From: Butyrivibrio sp. AC2005
GTDB taxonomy: Bacteria > Bacillota > Clostridia > Lachnospirales > Lachnospiraceae
Direction of reading: 5' to 3'
DNA length: 64,000 nt
Assembly (NCBI RefSeq): GCF_000424145.1
Contig: NZ_AUJI01000010.1
Span: 62,001-126,000, forward strand
Below the pieces are notes generated by a model. The model was not told the origin of the DNA, did no database searches, and saw only the letters and a program-made list of their open reading frames with translations. The translations under genes were made by a program, and so were the position numbers. This document shows, one piece after another, positions 54,050-62,464 of this stretch (position 1 is the first letter of the stretch; each line of letters starts with the position of its first letter).

Positions 54050-55822
54050 TTATTGCATTTCATATACCGTCCACATATCCTTCTGTGATATCTTTCCGGT
54101 CCATGAAGCATTTGAATTTGCTTTCATAAGTACGTTCAGTATATTATCCCTGTTATCATTATCTGCAACATAAATTGCAAGGATGTCTGCATTCGCTATC
54201 TCGCTGTCGTCTATTGCCTCAAGATTATCCGAATTAACATAGTATAGCTTATCGTATACCAGAAGTTCATCAGTAAGACGCCATATATTATCAGGCGTGG
54301 CACTGTTATATATAACGACAGCCCTGGCATCCTCTGCCTTCATCTCCTCTGAAAATTCTACCCTTTCCTTATCCTCAGGGTATAGGAAGAGAACATTCTG
54401 ATCAATTGCGAGACCTTTAACAGTTATAATTGCAAAAATCAGCAGTGCTCCGAGTACCGGTATTTGTACCTTGGCAAAGCTTCTGTTTCCTACTATTGCT
54501 CTTATTCCTATTCTTGTAAAATAGGCAGACACAAGCAATACAATAGGATATATCGGCATCTCATATCGGTTTGAGGTATCGCCAAGCAAAAGTGCTGTTT
54601 TAGCCACGATAAAGAAATAACCTAATGCGGAAACAAACAGTATTCTGATATGCGCAATATGCAGCTTATCCTTTTCTCCTTTAACCCTGAGCATAAAGAA
54701 AAGCGCAATCAGAGCAATTACCGCCAGCACTATTATCAGCCACAGCATTCCCGAAAACAGATAATCATTTACAAGTCCCAGGAAAAAAACAAATCTTTCC
54801 CAGATATTTGACATGTTGGAAAATGCTTCTGCAGCCTCCTGACCTCTGTATCCTCTGAAAATATGTGAGAGTGCCGATGGATAAATTGCAAGAGATATGC
54901 CCAGCGCTACAATACCGCCAAGCACATAAACAAGGATATATTTGGATCTTTCCGCCATTGAAGCTGCCTGCTGAACAAATTCCTCGTCTCCTAAAATATT
55001 CTCGATGTTCAGAACTCCGGTATTGTCCTTATCCGTTTCATCATTCTTTTTCTTCCTGTTTTTTGGCATAAGGAACAAAAACCAAATTGCAAAGGAAAGC
55101 CCCATAACACACATATAAACAAGATAATAATACTGCGTAAGGAACCCAAGGATACTTACAATCGCGATTGCAACAACATAAGACACAAAGCCCTTTTTAA
55201 AAGCTGCATCAAAAGGCTTGTCAAGAACAAAGCCTTTAAGTTCATTCCCTGCATAATATTTTTTTATGAGGCTTATAAGCTTCATGTGCAAATACGCAGA
55301 AGCCAAAACAAAAACCGTAAGCCACATATACATACGAATGAACAAAACACAGGATATGGTCATAGGATTAAACCCATAGGCCAGCATCAGAATAATTCTC
55401 AATTCTTTACTCATTCCTATGGATTTTGCCAGCTTATTAAGAATAACAAAGCTGATTACAAAGGCAATCAGATTTACTACAATACCCTGCCATTTACTGA
55501 AGACCTCCGGTGTCAGAGAACATGCGGTATGCAAAAGATCATAAAAAAGCGGCGGATGTACATCCCAGGACTGCACCAGATGGACAAGTCCATAGTTAAA
55601 GCCCTCTCCGTTTTTTACCACAAATTCATCTCTTATAGTGTCTGTATCTACCCATTCCCTGTCAGGATAATAGAAGCCAAGGCTCCTGTTTGAAGAAAAA
55701 TATGAGTAATACTCATCCTGATGAAAGCCCGCCTTCTGTACTCCGAAAAAGCAGATAAAGGCCACCTGAATGATTAATATAAGAAGTAATATTAAGCTGT
55801 ATTTTTTTGACTTAATCTTCAT
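54050..55822 (-). CDS. GT-C membrane glycosyltransferase (GT39/PMT-like)
   Basis: 590 residues from ATG 55820-55822; an upstream in-frame ATG at 55876 would overlap the previous gene by 32 bp. The ribosome site GGGAG is distant from the chosen start, so the start is uncertain. The first helix is followed by GFHQDEYYSYFSSN, with an acidic pair in the catalytic position of GT39/GT83-type enzymes, then WDVHPPLFY. About eleven helices and an extracytoplasmic C-terminal domain of about 110 residues. A cytoplasmic acidic loop (KNRKKKNDETDKD) lies in the middle. It transfers a sugar from a polyprenyl-phosphate donor outside the membrane. It is last in its operon. Confidence 0.8.
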   Translation of the reverse strand: MKIKSKKYSLILLLILIIQVAFICFFGVQKAGFHQDEYYSYFSSNRSLGFYYPDREWVDTDTIRDEFVVKNGEGFNYGLVHLVQSWDVHPPLFYDLLHTACSLTPEVFSKWQGIVVNLIAFVISFVILNKLAKSIGMSKELRIILMLAYGFNPMTISCVLFIRMYMWLTVFVLASAYLHMKLISLIKKYYAGNELKGFVLDKPFDAAFKKGFVSYVVAIAIVSILGFLTQYYYLVYMCVMGLSFAIWFLFLMPKNRKKKNDETDKDNTGVLNIENILGDEEFVQQAASMAERSKYILVYVLGGIVALGISLAIYPSALSHIFRGYRGQEAAEAFSNMSNIWERFVFFLGLVNDYLFSGMLWLIIVLAVIALIALFFMLRVKGEKDKLHIAHIRILFVSALGYFFIVAKTALLLGDTSNRYEMPIYPIVLLVSAYFTRIGIRAIVGNRSFAKVQIPVLGALLIFAIITVKGLAIDQNVLFLYPEDKERVEFSEEMKAEDARAVVIYNSATPDNIWRLTDELLVYDKLYYVNSDNLEAIDDSEIANADILAIYVADNDNRDNILNVLMKANSNASWTGKISQKDMWTVYEMQ

Positions 55823-55844
55823 TAGAAGCTTTCTATCTCCCTGG

Positions 55845-56900
55845 TTATTTGATACCTCTGATTTTGGCATGCGCACTTCTTACTGCTTTGGGCGCAATAC
55901 CAAGGGCAAGCAGATATACCCTGTTCTTTGATGTGAGATATTTATTCTGAAAAATATCCTTCATATGTTTTTTCAAAAAGCCCACAACTTCTTTTCTGTA
56001 GAATTTATTTGACCGATTCATTTTGCTGATCGGAATATGCAGCAGATAATCCAGCCTCTGAATGAGGCAGAATCTCATTGCTATATCCCTTAGTCCCGGG
56101 AAATTTTTCTTAACAAGCCTGTATGCCACATCTGAATTTCTCACGATATCTGTGAAAACAGGCGGGAAATAATCCTTCTGGTCAGCCTTTTTCCTGGAAT
56201 TGCTTCCGCTTCTGTAAAAAACATGATAGTACTGCTGCGGCAGAATTACCAGTTTAGAAATCCTCTTAAGCATATGTATCATGAGATAAAAATCTTCGTT
56301 TAACTCGTTTTCAGGAAATCCCTTACACTCACCCCTGAACAATTCCCTGCTGGTAAGCTTGGTACAAAAGGATGCATCGCCGGTATGCATCAGAAGAGTT
56401 CTAAGGTGCTCTTCTCCGTTAATTGTCTTCACAGCCTTCGGCGGAATACAGACATCGGGAAGCTTCGTTCCGTCCTCTGCTATTTCATCTCTGGATACCT
56501 GTGCCATCAAAACAGGCGACTCTTCCGAACTATTTTCCTCTATCGCCTTCATCAGGCTCTCATACATGTGGGAATCTATATAATCATCCGAATCAACAAA
56601 ACCTATATAATCACCTGTAGCTGCGGAGAGTGCAAAATTCCTTGCTTTACTGCTCCCGCCGTTTTCCTGATGCAAAAGCAGGAGCTTTGGATACTGCCTG
56701 TTTTCGCTATCCTGATTTGCTTTATCGATAAAATCTTCTATCTTTTTATACGTATCATCCGTTGAGCCGTCATCAACGATAATGACCTCCATCAGCTCAT
56801 GGGGATAGGTCTGCTCGCAAACAGACTTAACGCAGCGGATTATAAGGTCCTCAATATTATAAGCAGGTATTATTACACTTATTCTTTTTCTGAAAGTCAT
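55845..56900 (-). CDS. GT2 glycosyltransferase
   Basis: 351 residues from ATG 56898-56900, coupled to the preceding stop (TGATG); a GTG one codon earlier is equally possible. GT-A domain: ISVIIPAYNIEDLIIRCV, VIIVDDGSTDDTY, GGSSKARNFAL and the metal site GFVDSDDYID. The C-terminal ~120 residues are basic and lack helices (FYRKEVVGFLKKHMKDIF). Sugar specificity is not readable. Confidence 0.88.
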   Translation of the reverse strand: MTFRKRISVIIPAYNIEDLIIRCVKSVCEQTYPHELMEVIIVDDGSTDDTYKKIEDFIDKANQDSENRQYPKLLLLHQENGGSSKARNFALSAATGDYIGFVDSDDYIDSHMYESLMKAIEENSSEESPVLMAQVSRDEIAEDGTKLPDVCIPPKAVKTINGEEHLRTLLMHTGDASFCTKLTSRELFRGECKGFPENELNEDFYLMIHMLKRISKLVILPQQYYHVFYRSGSNSRKKADQKDYFPPVFTDIVRNSDVAYRLVKKNFPGLRDIAMRFCLIQRLDYLLHIPISKMNRSNKFYRKEVVGFLKKHMKDIFQNKYLTSKNRVYLLALGIAPKAVRSAHAKIRGIK

Positions 56901-58117
56901 CACTCTAAATGATTATCCTCCTGAAGTATTCTGATAAGACCTGGCGCCTTTATGATTTCCGCTTCGCTCATCGGACCGCTTGAAGGAACATCAATCCTTT
57001 CCGCATTTACCAGCTTCCCGCAAAAATCCAATAATCTCTTCGCAGCAATATGGCTGTTCCATTCATTAGCTATTGTTTCATATGCAGCTTTCTGCATACG
57101 ATTTATAATATCACTTTTGGATATTATTATATCCAGTTTTCTCTGCAATTCTTTTTCACTGCATCCGTTAAAAATGAGGCCATTTTCACCATCCCTTATA
57201 AGATATGGCACAGCTCCGGCTTCAGAAGAAGCTATAACCACGCAGGCACTGTTCATCGCTTCATTTACTACTGCTCCCCATCCCTCAAGGTAATTGCTTG
57301 AAAAAAGAAATACATGACTCTTCTCCATTATATCCCTGACTTCATCAGGCTTCATGAACCCTCGGAGATTTACTTTATCTTCAAGTCCCTTCTCCTTTAT
57401 CATCCTTGATATATCTGCCCAAAGCGGTCCGTCTCCTACTATATCAAGATGATAATCAACTTTTTTTTCGCTCAGATATTCAGCCATCTTAATTGCAAGC
57501 TCAGGGTGCTTTAGTTTTATCAGGCGGGCCGCAAAACAAAGCCTTATCTGCTCCCCTTCTCTGTAAAGCATATCTGACAACTTTGCATCATCATATTTTC
57601 TAAAAGGAGGAAAATATCCCCACTTGAACATTTTTCCAGGATATGCGCCTATAAGCTTATAATCGCCTGACACATATGCACCTGCACAGAGCATATACAC
57701 CGGAGAATTCCTGTACTTTGTATGCTCCTCATATTTCGCCTTCAAGCCTCTGGGAGAAATCATTTTCCATCTGCCCTCACGGTAAATTCTCTCACTTACC
57801 CTGATGACAGGTTTTCCAGAATCCATTCGGGCTGCTATTTTCCTCATAGCTGCGCTGTCATTACCAAGGCCCGTCCAGCCTGCAATCAGCACATCTGCGC
57901 TATCTATAAGCTCAAGGCAATTATTCTCATCCTCGTAGAGCCTGTGTACATAGGAGAGACTTTTTGTATCAGCATCCCATCCCATGTTCTTTCTGTTTGC
58001 TTCCATGGGCTGAGCCTCTATAAATGAAAAGGCTTCGCCTATCTGTGCGTATAATTCATCACAGAAGGGAATCTGGTGGTGGTTTATGTAGTTGGATATG
58101 AAAGTAATCCTGATAAT
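56900..58117 (-). CDS. GT4 glycosyltransferase with probable ATT start codon
   Basis: 405 residues if started at ATT 58115-58117. GT-B fold: ITFISNYINHHQIPF at the N-terminus, DIVGDGPLWADI and NLRGFMKPDEV in the C-terminal half, and the EX7E motif ending EGWGAVVNEAMNSACV. No ATG, GTG or TTG lies in frame near the conserved start. The only alternative is a GTG at 58151-58153 inside hairpin repeat copy D, which lacks a ribosome site and would add residues translated from the repeat. GAGG lies exactly 5 nt before the ATT, as in copies A and C before their ATGs. Confidence 0.82.
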   Translation of the reverse strand: MIRITFISNYINHHQIPFCDELYAQIGEAFSFIEAQPMEANRKNMGWDADTKSLSYVHRLYEDENNCLELIDSADVLIAGWTGLGNDSAAMRKIAARMDSGKPVIRVSERIYREGRWKMISPRGLKAKYEEHTKYRNSPVYMLCAGAYVSGDYKLIGAYPGKMFKWGYFPPFRKYDDAKLSDMLYREGEQIRLCFAARLIKLKHPELAIKMAEYLSEKKVDYHLDIVGDGPLWADISRMIKEKGLEDKVNLRGFMKPDEVRDIMEKSHVFLFSSNYLEGWGAVVNEAMNSACVVIASSEAGAVPYLIRDGENGLIFNGCSEKELQRKLDIIISKSDIINRMQKAAYETIANEWNSHIAAKRLLDFCGKLVNAERIDVPSSGPMSEAEIIKAPGLIRILQEDNHLE

Positions 58118-58120
58118 TGC

Positions 58121-58170
58121 CCCCTCATCCGGCGCTTCGCGCCACCTTCCCACATTGGGGGAAGGCTCTA
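58121..58170 (-). repeat. Hairpin repeat, copy D (short form), fills an intergenic gap
   Basis: 50 bp: CCCCTCATCCG, hairpin GGCGC-TTC-GCGCC, then CCTTCCC-ACATT-GGGGGAAGG, CTCTA. The last three bases are the stop codon of the upstream GT4 gene, and the other end supplies GAGG for the downstream gene, so the repeat accounts for essentially the whole spacer. Confidence 0.9.
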
Positions 58171-59496
58171 TTTATTTCTGACTATATCTCTATATATTTC
58201 AATAAGTCTTTTGTAGTTCTCGTTCGCATCATGTGTTATCATGGCGTGCTTTCTTGCATTATCACCATAAACCGCTGCTATTACAGGCTCCCTGAACATC
58301 TGCTTTACACACTTTGTAAGCTCTTCAACATTTCCTGCTTCAAAAAGCAATCCGTCAACGTTCTTTTCAAGCATGCTGGGTATTCCGCCCGTATCGGCTG
58401 CGATAGTAGGAACTCCCAGGAGCATTGCCTCTGCCATAGTATTTGGTGAATTTTCCAGAATGGAGGGGCATATAAAAATATTGCATTTAAGAAGCTGTTC
58501 CTTCATCTGCTCTGCAGAAAGCTTTCCCAGCATAATCACTTTTCCGCCGAGACGCCCCCGTCTTATCAGCCTCTTTAAATACTTACCATAGGCTGATATC
58601 CTTACAGCAAGAGGATATTTGCTCTTTCCCGATGCATTTTTCTGCTCATCAGGTATGGTTACGGTTTTCCTCCTTATTTTCCCAATAACACTATTTCCGG
58701 CTACATATACCTTTGTATCCGGAAATTCCTTTAGTATTTCGGGCATGGCTTCAAGCATGAAATGAAATCCCTTCAAGGGATAATCCCCCTGTGAGAGGAA
58801 AATACTATGCGGAACCGTATTCACCGATCGCCATGCACCCTTATAAAAAGTCGGTCGCATGGTTTCATTCATTTTATAATATTTTGCTTCAGGATTTATG
58901 GCAGCTGTTGTTTCTCTGTCAAAATTCGTTCTTCCTGTTATATTTCCGGTAAGCCTGATCGCTTCCTTCTCATTTTCACCGCGCTTTTTGAATTTCTCCT
59001 GCTGCTGAATAAGGGAATCATTTTTATATCTGTCACGGAAAGTAGTATCTGTATATACATTTTCAGGAAGCTCAGCCATATATACCTTACTTATTTCGCT
59101 GCATATACCCTGTATTCCAAGCAGTGTCCTCTCCGGATTATTAAAAGCCTTTATGGCCGCAAGGCAATGCGGAAATTCCGTACCGAAGACATGAATAATA
59201 TCAGGCTTAAAATCCTCGAATATTTCAGAAAATCTGCCCTCAAGGCTCTCATCATATATCTCCGGCGTATTCAGATTTTCCGAAAAGCCATAGAATTTTA
59301 CACCGTCAATCTCTCTGGCTTCCTTTCCCATATCACTAGCAGGAAAAGCAACACCAAGGGTTATATTTCCTGACTTTTTCCCGGAAGAAATCCGGTCATA
59401 GGCACCGGAAAGCCATCCCTCGCGATCTGACCAGGGAAGATTACCAGCTCTTGCAAACGCAGGAAGCATTATATTACACACCCACAAAACTCTCAT
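58168..59496 (-). CDS. GT4 glycosyltransferase
   Basis: 442 residues. The N-terminal GT-B half begins MRVLWVCNIMLPAFA and contains DIIHVFGTEFPH; the C-terminal half has VYVAGNSV, VIMLGKLSAEQMKEQL and the EX7E motif in ENSPNTMAEAMLLGVP. It probably uses a nucleotide sugar to extend the lipid-linked repeat unit in the cytoplasm. Its stop codon is the outer end of hairpin repeat copy D. Confidence 0.88.
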   Translation of the reverse strand: MRVLWVCNIMLPAFARAGNLPWSDREGWLSGAYDRISSGKKSGNITLGVAFPASDMGKEAREIDGVKFYGFSENLNTPEIYDESLEGRFSEIFEDFKPDIIHVFGTEFPHCLAAIKAFNNPERTLLGIQGICSEISKVYMAELPENVYTDTTFRDRYKNDSLIQQQEKFKKRGENEKEAIRLTGNITGRTNFDRETTAAINPEAKYYKMNETMRPTFYKGAWRSVNTVPHSIFLSQGDYPLKGFHFMLEAMPEILKEFPDTKVYVAGNSVIGKIRRKTVTIPDEQKNASGKSKYPLAVRISAYGKYLKRLIRRGRLGGKVIMLGKLSAEQMKEQLLKCNIFICPSILENSPNTMAEAMLLGVPTIAADTGGIPSMLEKNVDGLLFEAGNVEELTKCVKQMFREPVIAAVYGDNARKHAMITHDANENYKRLIEIYRDIVRNK

Positions 59497-59506
59497 ACAA
59501 AACCTC

Positions 59507-60460
59507 TCAGCGATGCCTGTAAATCAGACTCTTGATTTTATTATAAACACCTGCAGTCTTTGGATTTTCAGCTATCTTAGTTCTAAGCGGTGCAAGCGTA
59601 AGCATTCGGATCATATCAAATCTCTTGATCTGCTGCCTTGTAAGATACAAATGAATTATCTGCTGTCTTTCTGTCTCAGATATCTTGCGGTTTTCCCTTG
59701 TTTCTGAGAACCCGCCTCCCTCATAATCGGCTATAAGCAGATTCATATATTTTGTCTCTGCTTTTTCCACATAAAAACAGCGAAGGAAGTGCTCATAGTC
59801 TGCTCTGACCTTCCATACTGTATCAAAGGCATATCTTAAAACCAGTCTCTCATCATAAAAACATGCCTGATGTGAAGGTACATTCCTGTAGCAGGCAAAA
59901 TCATCAATCTTTGGATTGGATGAGACTCTTTGGCCTGTTTTCATCTCAAAAATATCACCGTAATAAACAGTAGGAACTATTGTGCCTGAATCCTTCGAAT
60001 CCCGCTGAATCTTTTCATAAACTCTCTGCAGAACCTTGTTATTGGAAAAGACGTCACCACAGTTAAGGAAATAAACATACCCCGGAGCAGTTTCCGAAAT
60101 CCTTCTCTGTTCGTCATTCTTGATTGCATCCACCGCCATATTCATAGCATCATAAATGCCATGATCCTTGCTTCGGATAATTCTGACCCTTCCGTCCTTA
60201 TACCTGATGTCAAAGGATCCCCCTGAGGATATTTTACCGGCACTCAGACGTTTTCTTTTCTCAGTTGTTCCTTCCCCGGAACCATCTTCCAGGCCGAAAC
60301 AATCCACCGCCCTCTCAAGAGATCCGTCAGTCGAGCCCCCGTCCTTTATGACAACAGCAAAGTCCTTAAAGGTCTGATTTTTTATGCTCTCCAGCGTCTT
60401 GATAAGATCCTCACCGGCATTATATGTAACTACAATGATTGTAAAAAATGGTCTCTTCAT
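59507..60460 (-). CDS. GT2 glycosyltransferase (WcaA/AmsE-like)
   Basis: 317 residues. FFTIIVVTYNAGEDLIKTL, VIKDGGSTDGS and a metal site around YVYFLNCGDVF (NCGD in place of the usual DAD, a common variant in this subfamily). A central insertion of about 35 residues after the DGGSTDGS strand (Gly/Ser/Arg/Lys-rich) is unusual. There are no membrane helices. It is tightly spaced with neighbours. Confidence 0.85.
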   Translation of the reverse strand: MKRPFFTIIVVTYNAGEDLIKTLESIKNQTFKDFAVVIKDGGSTDGSLERAVDCFGLEDGSGEGTTEKRKRLSAGKISSGGSFDIRYKDGRVRIIRSKDHGIYDAMNMAVDAIKNDEQRRISETAPGYVYFLNCGDVFSNNKVLQRVYEKIQRDSKDSGTIVPTVYYGDIFEMKTGQRVSSNPKIDDFACYRNVPSHQACFYDERLVLRYAFDTVWKVRADYEHFLRCFYVEKAETKYMNLLIADYEGGGFSETRENRKISETERQQIIHLYLTRQQIKRFDMIRMLTLAPLRTKIAENPKTAGVYNKIKSLIYRHR

Positions 60461-60468
60461 ATCGAACC

Positions 60469-61629
60469 TTAGCCAAAGCCTCTCTCTGATAATGTCGCCG
60501 GAAGTTCATGAAACAGGAAGGTCTCATACGGTAAAATCCTCATTCCGTCGTCACCCGCTTTCATCATAAATACCGCAAAATACAATATACATCCGACTAT
60601 AGTAAGTGCTCTAAAAACTTTTCCTGCCCTGTATCTCGTATTCTCCCGATCATTAAGAAGTCTCGCCAAAAGAGCAGGCACATACAAAATCTGTGTAATT
60701 GTGAAATAATATGCAATTCTTGAAATCGTAGGCAGAAATGAGCAGAATACATACAGCATCAGTGCTCCGTAATTTGCATAGAAATAAAATCTCATTCTGC
60801 GTTCCGATACAACATCTTTTGCGAGGACATAAAATGCAAGAATAAGGACTGCCGCACATCTTGCTATCCCCATTTTACTTGTTCCACCGGACAGAAATTC
60901 TGTTCCCTCGTATGACGGATAGAGTTTAACTGCCAGCTCCAGATATGTGTCCTTTAAAAACAGACATGAGATGCATAACAAAATCAGCACTCCATGCATC
61001 CACCTCTTCCATTTCATCTGTGCAAGCGGATACAATACCAATACAAGCAAAAGTGATTTATGAAAAAGTGCTCCAAACAGTATCAATAATACAAACCTTG
61101 GCCAGTCTCTTTTTATGCAGTATTTAATCGAATAAAATGCTATTCCGAGAGCAAGATAATTCCTTACTGTGTTTAGCGATTGAAAGTAATATCCCAGCAG
61201 CATAAACATGGCAAAGGATAAAAAGAAATTTTCTGACTGGTCATATATTCCCTTCAAAAAGAAAAAAACAGTTGCTGCGGCAAATATTGCAAAGACCGCT
61301 ACGTAGTTCTCAAATCCCGAAAGGAAATAAATAATCTTAGTAAGGTAATTAAACCCAATCTCTGTGGGAACTATCGCATTACTGTAGGTCCTGTGCATAA
61401 ATTCCACATACTTGCTGTAATCATTACCCACATTAAGTCTAAGCGCGGATACCCCTGTAAGAATAAAAAAAAGGAAGATAAGTCCTGCAATATTTCTTAC
61501 CTGTATTCTGCTTATACCGCGGTGAATAATGCGATATTCTCCTGCCCTTATCTTAGGGCTCGTATTTGTACTGCTTATTTGATATGCAATTATAAGGCTT
61601 ACCGCTGTAAGCACCAAATAAACAAGCAT
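60469..61629 (-). CDS. EpsG-family membrane protein (glycan polymerase)
   Basis: 386 residues with about eleven helices. It fits the EpsG family: an N-terminal helix, LRLNVGNDYSKYVEFM on the outer loop, GFNYLTKIIYFLSG, the Arg-containing loop LNTVRNYLALGIAFYSI and GALFHKSLLL. EpsG proteins act as Wzy-type polymerases of lipid-linked repeat units. GAGG lies 8 nt before the ATG. A second polymerase/ligase candidate is at 22602, so the two may handle different glycans or steps. Confidence 0.85.
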   Translation of the reverse strand: MLVYLVLTAVSLIIAYQISSTNTSPKIRAGEYRIIHRGISRIQVRNIAGLIFLFFILTGVSALRLNVGNDYSKYVEFMHRTYSNAIVPTEIGFNYLTKIIYFLSGFENYVAVFAIFAAATVFFFLKGIYDQSENFFLSFAMFMLLGYYFQSLNTVRNYLALGIAFYSIKYCIKRDWPRFVLLILFGALFHKSLLLVLVLYPLAQMKWKRWMHGVLILLCISCLFLKDTYLELAVKLYPSYEGTEFLSGGTSKMGIARCAAVLILAFYVLAKDVVSERRMRFYFYANYGALMLYVFCSFLPTISRIAYYFTITQILYVPALLARLLNDRENTRYRAGKVFRALTIVGCILYFAVFMMKAGDDGMRILPYETFLFHELPATLSERGFG

Positions 61630-61638
61630 ATGTTATCC

Positions 61639-62463
61639 TCATTGGGAAACGGTATGTTTTTCTTCAGCTTTCCCTTGTCTTATGCCTTTTTTCATGAGTC
61701 TGTAACATTCCCATACCGACTTATCACGACACATAACATCTTTTTTTATCAGCAGGAATCTCAGGCTCATGGGGACGGCAAGACAGCCGTACAAAAAATG
61801 ATACAATACTCCTCTGTCAAAAAAGAATTTGTCATTAAAGCCTTTAAACCAGGTAGAAGGTCTATCTGCCACTTCATGACCTAAATGGATATCAGTACGA
61901 TATATCCTGACTCCTTTTTTTAAACAATCATGTAAAAAAAGTGAATCTTCGCCGTTACTGTATTTAGCACCTCCGCCAAACAGTGTGGAAAATCTTACCC
62001 CTGCCCTTTTCAGGGATTCTGTTCTTGCAACTATGGCATATGCCGGATATCTCCCATAGTTTTTCCAGGTAACCTTCGCAAAATCCGTATTGTGATAGGT
62101 TTCCCTGCCTTCAGCGGCCTTGACATTAAACAGGAGCATATCTGCTTCAGGATGCTTATCAAACTCATTCTCCACAAGAGTTGTATAACCATCGTCATAC
62201 ACAATGTCCTCGTCGGCAAACTGAAGGAATTCATGGTCTGCATTATCCAGAGCCAGATTTCTTGATAATCCTACTCCCCGTTCATTCCTGTGAATACATT
62301 TTATACTGCAGATACGTCCAAAAATGTCCGTGTATTCATTTTCAAAAGTCTGATTTTCCTTGCACTGATTCACAATTACAGCATCAGACTGAATATTCAT
62401 TTTTCGTGGTAGCGCCACTGTATCCTGATTAACGCCGGATACCAAAAGTTGTATTCTTGACAT
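61639..62463 (-). CDS. GT2-like glycosyltransferase, divergent
   Basis: 274 residues. The fold is GT-A-like but the opening strand is degenerate (IQLLVSGVNQDTVALPRKM). RGVGLSRNLAL, FADEDIVYDDGY (the probable metal site) and GEDSLFLHDCLKKG support a GT2 relationship. The C-terminal 70 residues include one amphipathic or membrane-associated segment (GVLYHFLYGCLAVPMSLRFL). It resembles small capsular transferases. Specificity unknown. Confidence 0.75.
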   Translation of the reverse strand: MSRIQLLVSGVNQDTVALPRKMNIQSDAVIVNQCKENQTFENEYTDIFGRICSIKCIHRNERGVGLSRNLALDNADHEFLQFADEDIVYDDGYTTLVENEFDKHPEADMLLFNVKAAEGRETYHNTDFAKVTWKNYGRYPAYAIVARTESLKRAGVRFSTLFGGGAKYSNGEDSLFLHDCLKKGVRIYRTDIHLGHEVADRPSTWFKGFNDKFFFDRGVLYHFLYGCLAVPMSLRFLLIKKDVMCRDKSVWECYRLMKKGIRQGKAEEKHTVSQ

Positions 62464-62464
62464 A

